A stretch of DNA of 64,000 nt from positions 776,702-840,701 of the forward strand of contig NZ_JASDDK010000002.1 of NCBI RefSeq assembly GCF_030407435.1, written 5' to 3'. A model generated the notes under the pieces. That model was not told where the DNA came from, made no database searches, and worked only from the letters and a program-made list of their open reading frames with translations. Every line of letters starts with the position of its first letter. Within the stretch, counting starts at the first letter, position 1. The stretch is from Winogradskyella bathintestinalis. GTDB lineage: Bacteria > Bacteroidota > Bacteroidia > Flavobacteriales > Flavobacteriaceae. Below are positions 28,298 to 37,237 of this stretch, one piece after another. Made by a program: the position numbers and the translations under genes.

Positions 28298-29185
28298 TTA
28301 AATAGATTTAGTTTTAGTTCTATTGAAAATTTCTGAGAAATACACATCTTCTAATTCTGCATTAATGGCTGTAAATCCATCTCCAGGATTGATCTCGCTT
28401 ATTATATGAATGGTTGGTTTACCAAGAAATAATCGTTCACTGATGACCTGATAATTTTCTTTATATAGGTTCAATTCTGATTTCTCGATTGTTTTTTTAT
28501 AGACTTTATCTTTTAGGCCTTCTAGTATCTGCAACGGCTGCCCTTTTAAGCATACTTGACCTTGATTAATAATGGCCATATTTGTGCAGAGTTCTTTGAC
28601 ATCGTCAACAATATGCGTAGATAAAATAACCACAGTATGTTCTCCGAGCTCGCTTAAAACATTGTAAAAGCGATTGCGTTCTACAGGATCCAATCCTGCT
28701 GTTGGTTCATCTACAATAAGTAACTTCGGATTGTTAAGTAAGGCTTGTGCAATGCCAAATCGTTGCTTCATCCCACCAGAAAACCCTTTCAGATTTTGTT
28801 GTCGCACGTCATATAAATTGGTTTTATACAAAAGTGCTTTCACTAATTCTTTACGTTCGTTTTTATTGGTGATGCCTTTAAGCACTGCGAAATGATTGAG
28901 TAATACTTCTGCCGATATTTTTGGATACAAGCCAAATTGTTGCGGCAAATACCCTAATACCTGTCGCAATTCATTTTTTTGTTGTAAGACATCGATGTCT
29001 CCAAGAACAATGGAACCAGAATCGGCTTCTTGCAGTGTTGCAATAGTTCGCATTAACGTAGACTTGCCTGCACCATTTGGGCCTAATAGACCAAACATCC
29101 CTTTTGGTATATCAAGTGAAATGTTTTGTAAAGCTTTAATCCCGTTTGAATACGTTTTTGATAGATTGTCAATTCTGAGTTCCAT
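28298..29185 (-). CDS. ABC transporter ATP-binding protein
   Basis: The start at 29185 gives MELRIDNLSKTYSNG, the usual beginning of the family; two earlier in-frame Met codons (29194, 29218) are less likely. Nucleotide-binding elements are complete: Walker A GPNGAGKST, Q-loop in GYLPQQFGLYP, signature FSGGMKQR, Walker B LLIVDEPTAGLDP, and switch His in STHIVDD. The C-terminal 80 residues are the variable extension of ABC-2 exporters. It powers the permease/M1 protein encoded 2 bp downstream. A candidate -7 box TATGTTTG (minus strand, 29212-29219) lies close upstream, with LytTR-type repeats beyond it. Confidence 0.93.
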   Translation of the reverse strand: MELRIDNLSKTYSNGIKALQNISLDIPKGMFGLLGPNGAGKSTLMRTIATLQEADSGSIVLGDIDVLQQKNELRQVLGYLPQQFGLYPKISAEVLLNHFAVLKGITNKNERKELVKALLYKTNLYDVRQQNLKGFSGGMKQRFGIAQALLNNPKLLIVDEPTAGLDPVERNRFYNVLSELGEHTVVILSTHIVDDVKELCTNMAIINQGQVCLKGQPLQILEGLKDKVYKKTIEKSELNLYKENYQVISERLFLGKPTIHIISEINPGDGFTAINAELEDVYFSEIFNRTKTKSI

Positions 29186-29245
29186 ACTGTTCATTTTTTG
29201 ATTGATTGAGACAAACATATAAGCGTTTTTAGCCTTTAAAAAGTG

Positions 29246-29280
29246 TTAGTGACACAAACACATGCATTAGTGACAAACAC
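29246..29280. promoter_or_regulatory. Paired LytTR-type operator, ABC side
   Basis: Two direct repeats TGACAcaAACA and TGACAAACA begin at 29250 and 29271, 21 bp apart. They lie just upstream of the candidate -7 box (29212-29219) of the ABC gene. Read towards that gene they are TGTTTGTCA-type, the same as the pair facing the kinase gene. Confidence 0.65.
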
Positions 29281-29322
29281 ATTTTTTTAAGGTATAAAGA
29301 CACCTCAAAACACATTTAGGAT

Positions 29323-29352
29323 TGTTTGTCACTGATGAGATACTGTTTGTCA
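29323..29352. promoter_or_regulatory. Paired LytTR-type operator, kinase side
   Basis: TGTTTGTCA occurs at 29323-29331 and 29344-29352, again 21 bp apart and in the orientation of the downstream kinase gene. A weaker third copy ATTTGTC is at 29357. Two half-sites about two helical turns apart fit dimeric LytTR-domain regulators. Confidence 0.65.
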
Positions 29353-29393
29353 ACTTATTTGTCTGAGGTGTTTTATTTAATTAATATTGAATT

Positions 29394-30188
29394 ATGAATT
29401 TTAAAATACCAGAAAGAAAAAGGAAAACTATCAAGCGGTTATATAAAATAGCGCTGGTTATTATAGGCTTAGCCATCGTCATTTTTAATGACACTTTTGG
29501 AAAACTAGAAGGGTTTGTAGAATTTATTGCATTGTACTTTATCCTTGTGTTTATTACCATTGCACATTGGCTATTTAAACAAATCAAATCACTAATAAGA
29601 TTGAAGAATGAAAAAGTAAAAACAGAATTAATGCATTTAAAGAGTCAAGTGAATCCACATTTCTTTTTTAATATGCTTAATAACCTTTATGGATTAGTGG
29701 ATAAGGATTCTAAGAAAGCTCAAGAGCTCATTCTAAAACTTTCTGATATGATGCGCTATAGTATTTATGATGGCGAAAAAGACAGGGTTTTACTGTCTGA
29801 AGAAATAGCTTATCTCGAGAATTATATTGAACTTCATAAAATGCGTTATCATAAAGCGATTGATATACAATTCAATATTGAAACAAACGACACTAATTAT
29901 GAGATTATGCCACTTCTTTTCATTATTCTTTTAGAAAATGCCTTTAAGCATGGTGTGGAAAATTTAAGAGAAAATGCTTATGTTCATATCACATTAACAG
30001 CGCATAATAGTGAATTGACCTTTGAAATAGAAAACAATTTTGATGAAACACAAGATAACCCTGAAACAGGAATTGGATTAAAAAACCTAAAACGACGATT
30101 AGAATTGGTATATCCAAAAAAGCATACCTTAACAATTTCCAAAACAGATACCATCTATAACGCTACATTGAATATTAAGGGCTTATGA
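29394..30188 (+). CDS. LytS-type sensor histidine kinase (pair 1)
   Basis: The 264-residue protein has two N-terminal membrane helices (about 18-60) and the His_kinase module with NPHFFFNMLNNLYGL, whose His is the phospho-acceptor, followed by an ATP-binding region (LLENAFKHG, GIGLKNLKRRLELVYP). There is no periplasmic sensor of any size, so it probably senses within the membrane or through a partner such as the divergent ABC transporter. The gene overlaps the next one by 4 bp (ATGA), so the two are translationally coupled. Confidence 0.92.
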   Translation: MNFKIPERKRKTIKRLYKIALVIIGLAIVIFNDTFGKLEGFVEFIALYFILVFITIAHWLFKQIKSLIRLKNEKVKTELMHLKSQVNPHFFFNMLNNLYGLVDKDSKKAQELILKLSDMMRYSIYDGEKDRVLLSEEIAYLENYIELHKMRYHKAIDIQFNIETNDTNYEIMPLLFIILLENAFKHGVENLRENAYVHITLTAHNSELTFEIENNFDETQDNPETGIGLKNLKRRLELVYPKKHTLTISKTDTIYNATLNIKGL

Positions 30189-30886
30189 TTACATATATCA
30201 TTATAGACGACGAACATATTGCACACGATATTATAAAAGGCTATTGTGATATGCTACCAAATTTAGAATTCAAAGCAGATTGTTATGATGCTATAGAAGC
30301 TATTGACTACTTAAGCAAACATGATATAGATCTCATTTTTTTAGATTTGAATATGCCTAAATTAAAAGGATTTCAATTTTTAAAAACCTTATCATCTCCA
30401 CCAAAAGTTATTGTAACCACTGCGTATAGTGAATTTGCGATTGAAGGCTACGAATTAAACGTTGTTGATTACTTGTTAAAACCGTTTAGTTTTGAACGCT
30501 TTTTGAGTGCTATTAATAAAGTGACCTCTTCTGATACCAGTACAATAAGAAAAGAAAGTAAAGAGACTATAAAACCTGAAGGACAACATATTTTTTTAAA
30601 ACAGAATAATAGTCATATTCAGGTAGATGTAGATGATATTCTATTTATTGAAGCCTCAGGCAATTATACCAAAGTTGTTACGAGTACTAGTACTATCAGC
30701 ATTCGAGAAAAAATATCGGATACCATAGAACTGCTTTCTGATAATGATTTCATACAAGTTCATAAATCATTTGCGGTTGCAAAAAAGCACATCTTTAGAG
30801 TAGAAGGAAATAGAATTTATATGGGCGATCATGTTGTACCTATTGGCAAGCTATATAAAACAAACATTAATCAATTATTGAGGTAA
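30185..30886 (+). CDS. LytTR-family response regulator (pair 1)
   Basis: The 233-residue protein has a receiver domain with acidic residues IIDDEH, the phospho-acceptor Asp in LIFLDLNMP and the Lys of YLLKPF. It ends in a LytTR DNA-binding domain (about 135-233; ILFIEASGNYTKVV, FIQVHKSFAV). It should be phosphorylated by the kinase encoded just upstream. The paired TGTTTGTCA repeats in the divergent promoter are its likely sites, giving autoregulation plus control of the ABC/M1 exporter. Confidence 0.93.
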   Translation: MITYIIIDDEHIAHDIIKGYCDMLPNLEFKADCYDAIEAIDYLSKHDIDLIFLDLNMPKLKGFQFLKTLSSPPKVIVTTAYSEFAIEGYELNVVDYLLKPFSFERFLSAINKVTSSDTSTIRKESKETIKPEGQHIFLKQNNSHIQVDVDDILFIEASGNYTKVVTSTSTISIREKISDTIELLSDNDFIQVHKSFAVAKKHIFRVEGNRIYMGDHVVPIGKLYKTNINQLLR

Positions 30887-30904
30887 TTGCTATTGCCATG
30901 TCAA

Positions 30905-30990
30905 TATATAATCTAGTCTGAAAATTCGTAAGGATTTTCATGAGTAGGTGAGTACTAGCAATGAATTACTCAAGAGGTTACTACAAGTAT
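30905..30990. repeat. Isolated degenerate copy of the folded spacer element
   Basis: Between the convergent genes lies GAAAATtcgtaaggATTTTC (30920-30939) followed by ATGAGTAGGTGAGTACTAGC. The same layout appears in spacers at 47.1, 49.3, 50.1 and 51.1 kb, with compensating changes in the stem. No matching outer boxes are clear here. Confidence 0.5.
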
Positions 30991-30998
30991 TTTATATC

Positions 30999-32396
30999 TT
31001 ATTTCAGATGTTCTATTACCCATTTTTTTATTTCGTTCAATGCTGTTGGGGAAAATGTTTGTTCTATTTTTCTATATTCATCCATCTTTCCAGTTTCACA
31101 CTCCTGAAAGAAGTGGTTTAAGTTTTCTAATTCCACTATTTTATAATTTTTATTCTGGCCTTTGATTAGTGCTTGTCTTATAGCTTCTTGATTAATTTTT
31201 GCATTTACTTGCGTGTCTTTACTGCCATTTAATGACAACACTGGAATTTGTAATTTTTCAATTTCATCAGCAGGATTGTATTGTAAAAAATAGCGTGACC
31301 AAGGTTGTAAACTTGTTTTAAGTTGGTTTTCTATAAATGCATTGATATTCTTTTCTGGTACGTTTAATGATGTTAAAATGGGTCTTAAAAACTCATTATA
31401 ATGAGTTGTCAATTCGATTTTAATTTCTGTTTTACTCTTATTAGAGATTACAATTGCAATCGCTTTTCTTGTGTTTTTTTCATAAGCCACCTCATCTTTA
31501 ACAGGAAATTCTCTCAATGTTTTAGATTGCATTACAGATAGTTCTGTTCCCGAAATTCCGGTAGAAGCTAATAACACCATAAAAGCGACATCTTTAGAGT
31601 TGTTAGCCGCTAGAGGTGCGATAATACCACCTTCACTATGACCAATCAAACCTATATTTTTAATATCTACATCGTTTCTAGTTTTTAAGTATGCGATGGC
31701 ACTCAAAACGTCTTTGGAAAAATCTTCTGTGGTTGCTTTACCAAAATTTCCTGTAGATTCTCCAACTCCACGATCATCAAAACGCAATACGCCAATGCCT
31801 TGTCTTGTTAAATAATCTGATAATACTAAAAAAGGTTTGTGTCCCATAAAACTTTCATCTCTGTCTTGTGGACCACTTCCGCTAATTAAAATTACTACTG
31901 GAAATTTTCCGTTTTTATTGGGTAAGGTTAAAGTACCTGCTAATGTTATGTTGGCTTCATTATTTTTAAAAATGACTTCTTCTTCATAATAAGGGTAGGG
32001 TTTTACAGGTTCCTGCGGCCGTTTCGAATCCTCTATTTTTATAGTTCCTTTTTTTAAGTTTAGGACCATTTCTATGCCACCTTCCTTGTAAATACCTTCA
32101 AATTGTTGTGCTTCAGTATTAAAAACTCCTGTATAGTTCATTCCAACATTAGAGCCATCAATAATTAGCTTTCCATTTGTAAAAGTTGTAGCTGATGGTT
32201 TGATGCCAGCAATTCTAAACGTTGGAACATCCATAGTAGTTGAATACGTAGCGTTTTCTTGTTTTATATTAAAAACAAAAGTGATTTCTTTATCGCCTCT
32301 TTTGGTTGTTCCGTTCCAATGTCCTGAAATATCTTGAGAACGTGCACTAGTAATGGCGAGTAAATTTAAAAGTATGATAATTGTTAATGTTTTCAT
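30999..32396 (-). CDS. Secreted alpha/beta hydrolase
   Basis: The 465-residue product has a signal peptide ending near TSARSQ. Residues about 20-125 form a small N-terminal beta domain (GHWNGTTKRGDKEITFVFNI). The hydrolase fold follows with FPVVILISGSGPQDRDES, the oxyanion region, and the nucleophile elbow GHSEGG. Late Asp and His candidates are in LSLNGSKDTQVN and LENLNHFFQ. This architecture is common in Bacteroidota and is generally annotated as esterase or peptidase-like S9 relative; the substrate is unknown. It converges on the LytTR regulator of pair 1. Confidence 0.85.
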   Translation of the reverse strand: MKTLTIIILLNLLAITSARSQDISGHWNGTTKRGDKEITFVFNIKQENATYSTTMDVPTFRIAGIKPSATTFTNGKLIIDGSNVGMNYTGVFNTEAQQFEGIYKEGGIEMVLNLKKGTIKIEDSKRPQEPVKPYPYYEEEVIFKNNEANITLAGTLTLPNKNGKFPVVILISGSGPQDRDESFMGHKPFLVLSDYLTRQGIGVLRFDDRGVGESTGNFGKATTEDFSKDVLSAIAYLKTRNDVDIKNIGLIGHSEGGIIAPLAANNSKDVAFMVLLASTGISGTELSVMQSKTLREFPVKDEVAYEKNTRKAIAIVISNKSKTEIKIELTTHYNEFLRPILTSLNVPEKNINAFIENQLKTSLQPWSRYFLQYNPADEIEKLQIPVLSLNGSKDTQVNAKINQEAIRQALIKGQNKNYKIVELENLNHFFQECETGKMDEYRKIEQTFSPTALNEIKKWVIEHLK

Positions 32397-32517
32397 GTTC
32401 GTTAAATTTTGATTGGTGATGTCTAGGCCAAATTTTCGTTAGCCTTGTGGTATTAAAAAATAGTATTACTAATTTAGTAATCGAAGCTATTTGAAGAGAG
32501 ATTTAGTTAGATTTACT

Positions 32518-32970
32518 TTAGAGCACGTTTCCAGCTTCTTTAGCTTGAGCATCCTTACGGCGACCTATTAATGCGCCAATAAATAGTCCCATACAAATGC
32601 CAACGGAAATCCCTAAAGACCTTTCAAAACGCTCACCTATTAGAATTCCAGCTATAACTCCGAATAACATTCCTAAAGTTACACTCAGGTTTGTATAGTA
32701 TCCTTGAGAAGTCAAGGAAAAGGTGTCCTTTAAATAGGTCTCAAATTTACTCAGTGCGTTTTTAAAGAATTTTTTTCTATTGTCTGGATTTGAGTTTAGT
32801 TTTAAGCTATCCAGTTCCATTTCTATAGAATGAATTTCATTAGCGGTAAATGCTCTATTTTCTAATTTTTTAAGAATCTCAATAAATTGAGTATAAATCT
32901 TAATTTCAGATTTTTTAGAGGATTCAGTTTTTAAACTTTCAAAAAAGTTAATTGCATTTAATAGTGTCAT
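32518..32970 (-). CDS. Small membrane protein with glycine-rich hairpin
   Basis: I do not recognise the 150-residue product. Residues 1-85 are predicted helical and charged. Two glycine-rich membrane segments follow (LGMLFGVIAGILIGE and LGISVGICMGLFIGALIG), separated by a short charged turn, then a charged tail. It stands alone between the hydrolase gene and the sigma-factor operon. The glycine spacing suggests packing of the two helices or oligomerisation. Confidence 0.65.
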   Translation of the reverse strand: MTLLNAINFFESLKTESSKKSEIKIYTQFIEILKKLENRAFTANEIHSIEMELDSLKLNSNPDNRKKFFKNALSKFETYLKDTFSLTSQGYYTNLSVTLGMLFGVIAGILIGERFERSLGISVGICMGLFIGALIGRRKDAQAKEAGNVL

Positions 32971-33052
32971 AATTTTTACTGTTTTCTTGGTTAGTGGCCC
33001 AAACCAAAAAATATTACACCAAAAATTTATTTATTTTAAAAAATCACACTAA

Positions 33053-33073
33053 AACACCTTATATTCAGGTGTT
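33053..33073 (-). terminator. Terminator-like hairpin after the sigma-factor operon
   Basis: AACACCT (33053-33059) and AGGTGTT (33067-33073) form a 7-bp stem at the stop codon of the 218-residue membrane protein gene. A T-rich stretch follows on the minus strand. Confidence 0.45.
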
Positions 33074-33729
33074 TAGCTTCTTAAACTTTCTATATCTGTC
33101 ATCAATTCTTCTAGTTTTTTGAATAGTCTTCCATAAACGATGTTTAAATCCCATTTATAAATTCGACCTCCAACAAGGAATAGCAAAACCAAGATGACTG
33201 CCACGATAACAATTCCGATGAGTGGGATTCCAAATATTAAATAGGTATCTGGAAAACCAACAAGTATTTCATTTACAAGTCTTTCACCTAAAGGCATGCC
33301 TTCGGCATCTTTAAACCAAAAGCCTAAAACCAATGACATGAATATAATTGGATACAAAAACCTTGAAAATCTCTTGTTGATAGATACCTGTTTGTTTATC
33401 CATTGGTTAAATGCTTTTAAGTATTGATAACTGCTAATACCTATATCGATTTTCTCTAAATCGTTTAATAACCTCTTATTAATAACAACAAGAACTGAAA
33501 GAGTAACAAAAAATATGATACCTGTTATGGGAATTCCTATAATGAAAGAGACGACTAAAAAAGCAAACGAGAATGCCACAATGGCAATCAAATTTATTTT
33601 AAACATTCTTTTAAATTTATCAATGATATGAATTGATTTTTGGTTGTAAAGATTGTTTATTTTTGGGACTACTAGTGCGTCGCTCTTGAGAAAACCTTCT
33701 TTCCAAATGTTTTCAATTGATTTTTCCAT
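33073..33729 (-). CDS. Membrane protein partnered with an ECF sigma factor
   Basis: The 218-residue product has an acidic/amphipathic N-terminus of about 40 residues, two close membrane helices (about 46-86), a cytoplasmic stretch, and two more helices (about 122-142 and 165-190). It overlaps the sigma-factor gene by 17 bp, so the two are coupled. That position is typical of an anti-sigma factor, and the soluble N-terminus could bind the sigma factor, but no zinc-finger or known anti-sigma motif is visible. Function as a sigma regulator is inference from context. Confidence 0.7.
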   Translation of the reverse strand: MEKSIENIWKEGFLKSDALVVPKINNLYNQKSIHIIDKFKRMFKINLIAIVAFSFAFLVVSFIIGIPITGIIFFVTLSVLVVINKRLLNDLEKIDIGISSYQYLKAFNQWINKQVSINKRFSRFLYPIIFMSLVLGFWFKDAEGMPLGERLVNEILVGFPDTYLIFGIPLIGIVIVAVILVLLFLVGGRIYKWDLNIVYGRLFKKLEELMTDIESLRS

Positions 33730-34204
33730 CTAATAATTTTTTTAATCTAGTTTTAATTCTTTTAACACGTACACCAATATTATTTGGGTTCGTTCCTATA
33801 ATTTCAGCAATTTCCTTTTGCGATTTTTCTTCCAAATAAAGCATGATAACGGCTCTATCTATTTCCGATAGTTTTCTTATGGCATCATATAATAAATTTA
33901 GAGATTCGTCTGAAAACGCGTAGTTGTTTTCGGTTTCTTCAGCAGTTATAGAATCAGACACAAAATGCTGAACATTGTTTTTCTTTTTCTTAAGTAAGGT
34001 TAAACAGACGTTTAATGAAATGCGATACACCCAAGTGCTCCATTGCGATTCTTCGCGAAAATTGTCCTTACTCCTCCAGATTTGTAAACACACTTCTTGG
34101 TAATAGTCTTCAAAATCTTGTTGTGAACTGGTGTAAGCTCGACATAATTTGATAATTATTCCTGCGAATGGTAAAATGGATGTGTTGTAAAAATCGCTAC
34201 TCAA
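33713..34204 (-). CDS. ECF-type RNA polymerase sigma factor
   Basis: The 163-residue protein has sigma region 2 (residues about 10-75; QDFEDYYQEVCLQIW and WSTWVYRISLNVCL) and region 4 (about 105-160; LSEIDRAVIMLYLEEKSQKEIAEIIG, with the helix-turn-helix NIGVRVKRIKTRLKKLL). Region 1 and most of region 3 are missing, as in extracytoplasmic-function sigma factors. The downstream overlapping membrane protein is a candidate regulator. No SusC receptor with an STN domain is adjacent, so it is not a standard glycan-locus sigma factor. Confidence 0.93.
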   Translation of the reverse strand: MSSDFYNTSILPFAGIIIKLCRAYTSSQQDFEDYYQEVCLQIWRSKDNFREESQWSTWVYRISLNVCLTLLKKKKNNVQHFVSDSITAEETENNYAFSDESLNLLYDAIRKLSEIDRAVIMLYLEEKSQKEIAEIIGTNPNNIGVRVKRIKTRLKKLLDGKIN

Positions 34205-34269
34205 TAGTGTTGTTTTATTGGTTGGTGGCTTAAATTAGGAATTATTACAGGTTAATGTCAAAATTGATT

Positions 34270-34968
34270 TTATTTTATTAATCGATTTACATTAAGCTTA
34301 TACATTTTTCCTATTGGAATTTTGTGATTCCTTAGATGTATTCTATTACCTTCAATTAATTCTATTTTATCTATTGAGATAATAAAAGATTTGTGAATCC
34401 TTATAAATTGTGTCTCTGGTAAATTATGTGTAAAGGATGTTAGCGTTTGATGAGAAACAATCACTTTATCAACCATATTAATCTTTACATAGTTTCCATA
34501 GGCTTCTAAAAACAGAATGTTCTTTAACTTTATCTGGTAGTATTTTTTATCTTCCTTTATAAAAATCTTAGTGTCTTCTATGGTTTCCGTATTTTGTATT
34601 GGGCTGGCTTTAATTGATAATGCATCGGAAACTTTACTAACAGATTTTACAAAACGACTGAAATTAAATGGTTTTAATAAATAATCGTCAATATTCAATT
34701 CATAACCTTCTAAGGCAAATTCCTTGTAGGCTGTAGTAATGATAATTTTTGGCGGATTAGAAAGTGTTTTTAAAAACTCTAAACCAGAAAGCTTTGGCAT
34801 ATTTATATCTAAAAAAATAAGATCAATAGAATGCTTATTTAAATAGTCTAGGGCTTCAAAAGCATTATAACAACTTTTTTGGAATGATAGATAAGACAAA
34901 TTACTCGCATAATCTTTAATATTATCATGAGAGGCAGTTTCGTCGTCTACAATTATATATTTTATCAT
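34270..34968 (-). CDS. LytTR-family response regulator (pair 2)
   Basis: The 232-residue protein has a receiver domain (IIVDDET, Asp in LIFLDINMP, Lys in YLLKPFNF) and a C-terminal LytTR domain (ILFLEAYGNYVKI, FIRIHKSFII, HKIPIGKMYKLNVNRL). It is clearly paralogous to the pair 1 regulator over its whole length. It overlaps its kinase gene by 4 bp. Confidence 0.93.
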   Translation of the reverse strand: MIKYIIVDDETASHDNIKDYASNLSYLSFQKSCYNAFEALDYLNKHSIDLIFLDINMPKLSGLEFLKTLSNPPKIIITTAYKEFALEGYELNIDDYLLKPFNFSRFVKSVSKVSDALSIKASPIQNTETIEDTKIFIKEDKKYYQIKLKNILFLEAYGNYVKINMVDKVIVSHQTLTSFTHNLPETQFIRIHKSFIISIDKIELIEGNRIHLRNHKIPIGKMYKLNVNRLIK

Positions 34969-35918
34969 TTCTTATATATATCTAATGTTGTTGAATAGGT
35001 GTTTTCTTCAATTTTATTATACAATTGATGTGTGTTTGGATATAATAAATTTAAGCGATCTTTTAAATTTTTGAGCCCAATACCTTTGTCTTCTGATGAT
35101 TCTTCAGCATCATAATTGTTTTTAACTGTGAAACTTATTTTATTTTCATCTTCAATAAGTTGTAAATGAACAAATGCATTATCTGTTGCTTTTTCAATGC
35201 CATGTTTAAAAGCATTTTCTAGCAAGATAATGAATAACAAAGGTGCCACTTTTGTTTCTGGATTTTTAATTGATTTTTCAAAATTCACATCAATGTCTTT
35301 ATGGTATCTGGCAGTTTGTAAATCAATAAAATTTATTAAATAATCTATTTCATCTTTTAACTGCACGTTTTCCTTTCCGCTATCGTAAATAGTGAATCGC
35401 ATTAAATCTGATAATTTTAGGACATAGTCTTGAGCTGCATCAGCATCCTTTTTTATTAAGGCATACAAATTGTTAAGTGTGTTAAAGAAAAAATGAGGAT
35501 TTATTTGATTTTTTAATAGCATCAATTCGGCTTCTAATTTATCCTTTTTAAGTTTTTGAATACTTTTTCGGTATTCGTAGGTCCAATAGAAAATTAAATA
35601 AGCAACTGCAATTGCTAAAAGAATTCTTACGCTATTCTTTAGAAAGCCTCCATCTAAATCTGTAGTAGCATCAATAGCAAATATTAAAAGCGGAATACTT
35701 ATTCCTAAAAAGAGATATTTTAATCGAAGGTTAGAAGTCCCAAATTTTATTTTTTCAGTTTGAAAGAGATAATTCAAAAGGGTGTAAAAGACTACTAAAC
35801 CCAATGAACTTGAAAGCACTGCGAATATTTCGCTTTGAGCGTTTCTTAAGATTAGCATCAAAATAATAATGATTACAGATAGAACTGCTGCTGCTTTATA
35901 AAGTTTTTTATGTGTCAT
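34965..35918 (-). CDS. LytS-type sensor histidine kinase (pair 2)
   Basis: The 317-residue protein has four membrane helices in its first 115 residues. The dimerisation and phospho-acceptor block is NQINPHFFFNTLNNLYAL, and the ATP-binding block is LLENAFKHGIEKA with GIGLKNLKDRLNLLYPN. The membrane domain is unlike that of pair 1, so the stimulus should differ. A divergent serine hydrolase gene starts 230 bp away; the shared region contains a 10-bp inverted repeat. Confidence 0.92.
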   Translation of the reverse strand: MTHKKLYKAAAVLSVIIIILMLILRNAQSEIFAVLSSSLGLVVFYTLLNYLFQTEKIKFGTSNLRLKYLFLGISIPLLIFAIDATTDLDGGFLKNSVRILLAIAVAYLIFYWTYEYRKSIQKLKKDKLEAELMLLKNQINPHFFFNTLNNLYALIKKDADAAQDYVLKLSDLMRFTIYDSGKENVQLKDEIDYLINFIDLQTARYHKDIDVNFEKSIKNPETKVAPLLFIILLENAFKHGIEKATDNAFVHLQLIEDENKISFTVKNNYDAEESSEDKGIGLKNLKDRLNLLYPNTHQLYNKIEENTYSTTLDIYKK

Positions 35919-36011
35919 GATTTTAATTTATTTATGATTTTGACACAAATCTATATTGCATATTCAAGGTTACAGCTTTTATTTTATGAACGTCTCTTTT
36001 CATATTGTAAA

Positions 36012-36074
36012 CGTATCAAATTTAATGATAAAGGTACTTTAAATATCATAATGAGTTGATTACCATTTGATACG
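36012..36074. promoter_or_regulatory. Inverted repeat in a divergent promoter region
   Basis: CGTATCAAAT (36012-36021) and ATTTGATACG (36065-36074) are perfect complements separated by 43 bp, between the pair 2 kinase gene and the serine hydrolase gene. The arms could be operator half-sites for either gene. Confidence 0.5.
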
Positions 36075-36148
36075 CTAGCTTCATCAAAATAGTTCTAATT
36101 AACGAATATTCAGCTCTAGGTTTACATCGAATTTAAAACTAAATACAT

Positions 36149-37237
36149 ATGAAAACTTTAATTACAATTATTACAATCGCATTATCAACCTTATTTGTAA
36201 ATGCTCAAACGAGTTCTGAGAAAGAACTATTAAAAACTTTAAATGAAACTACACCAAAGGCATTGCAAGACAATAAAGTACCTGGATTGGCATTGGCTAT
36301 TATTAAAAATGGCGACGTTATTATTAAAAAAGAATATGGGTTTTCTGATGTATCAGAAAACGAGATTGTAAATAGTAAAACAGGCTTTAATATTGGTTCT
36401 ATATCAAAAATGTTTACAGCTTGGGGAATTATGAAATTGGTAGAAGACCAAAAACTTAATTTAGATGCTCCAGCTTCAAAATATCTTTTGAATTGGAAAT
36501 TACCATCTAGTGAATTTGATTCAGATAAAGTAACTATCAGGAATCTATTGCAACATACTGCAGGTTTGTCTGTTCATGGTTACAACGGTTATGAAACTAA
36601 AGATGAATTAACTTCAATTGATGCATCGTTATCCGGAACTACTAATCTAGATGAGAAAGTAGAACTCGTTATGGAACCAGAAAGCAAATGGAAATATTCA
36701 GGTGGTGGTTATTCTATATTGCAATTAGTTATTGAAGACGTTAGTGGGAAATCTTTTGCGGATTACATGAAAGAACATATTTTTAAGCCTTTAAAAATGA
36801 AACAAACAAGTTTTAATATTAGTAAAAAGGTTTTAAAAAATTCTGCAAAGGCCTATGATGAAGAAGGAAATGAAATCCCATTACGCCTTTTTAATGCGCA
36901 AGCAGCAGCAGGTTTGCATACAACAATAGATGATCTTATTCTTTTTGCAAAAGCATCATTTTCAAAAAATCCTGTTTTGTCAGAAGAAAGCATTGCTCTT
37001 TTGATAAAACCTACCGAACTATCCAAAGGGAATTACGGAATGGGTTATATGATTATGAATCGTTTTGGGGATTTTACATTATCTGGTCATGGTGGTTCTA
37101 ATGAAGGATGGCAATCTGGTTTTATGCTCGATTTTGAATCAAAATCAGGTATTATTATCCTTACCAACGGCTCTAATGGAAAAAACGTTTTATTTGGAAA
37201 CCTGCAAGATTGGGCAAAATGGCATGGAAGTAATTAA
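36149..37237 (+). CDS. Secreted serine hydrolase, class C beta-lactamase-like
   Basis: The 362-residue protein has a signal peptide ending at LFVNAQ. The SxxK motif is SISK (FNIGSISKMFTAW). The position of the YxN motif reads YSG (WKYSGGGYSIL), so the usual Asn is replaced. The late HGG motif is present (LSGHGGSNEGW). These are traits of PF00144 esterases/peptidases rather than resistance enzymes. Its stop codon overlaps the end of a truncated convergent gene, so a rearrangement point lies at the 3' end. Confidence 0.87.
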   Translation: MKTLITIITIALSTLFVNAQTSSEKELLKTLNETTPKALQDNKVPGLALAIIKNGDVIIKKEYGFSDVSENEIVNSKTGFNIGSISKMFTAWGIMKLVEDQKLNLDAPASKYLLNWKLPSSEFDSDKVTIRNLLQHTAGLSVHGYNGYETKDELTSIDASLSGTTNLDEKVELVMEPESKWKYSGGGYSILQLVIEDVSGKSFADYMKEHIFKPLKMKQTSFNISKKVLKNSAKAYDEEGNEIPLRLFNAQAAAGLHTTIDDLILFAKASFSKNPVLSEESIALLIKPTELSKGNYGMGYMIMNRFGDFTLSGHGGSNEGWQSGFMLDFESKSGIIILTNGSNGKNVLFGNLQDWAKWHGSN

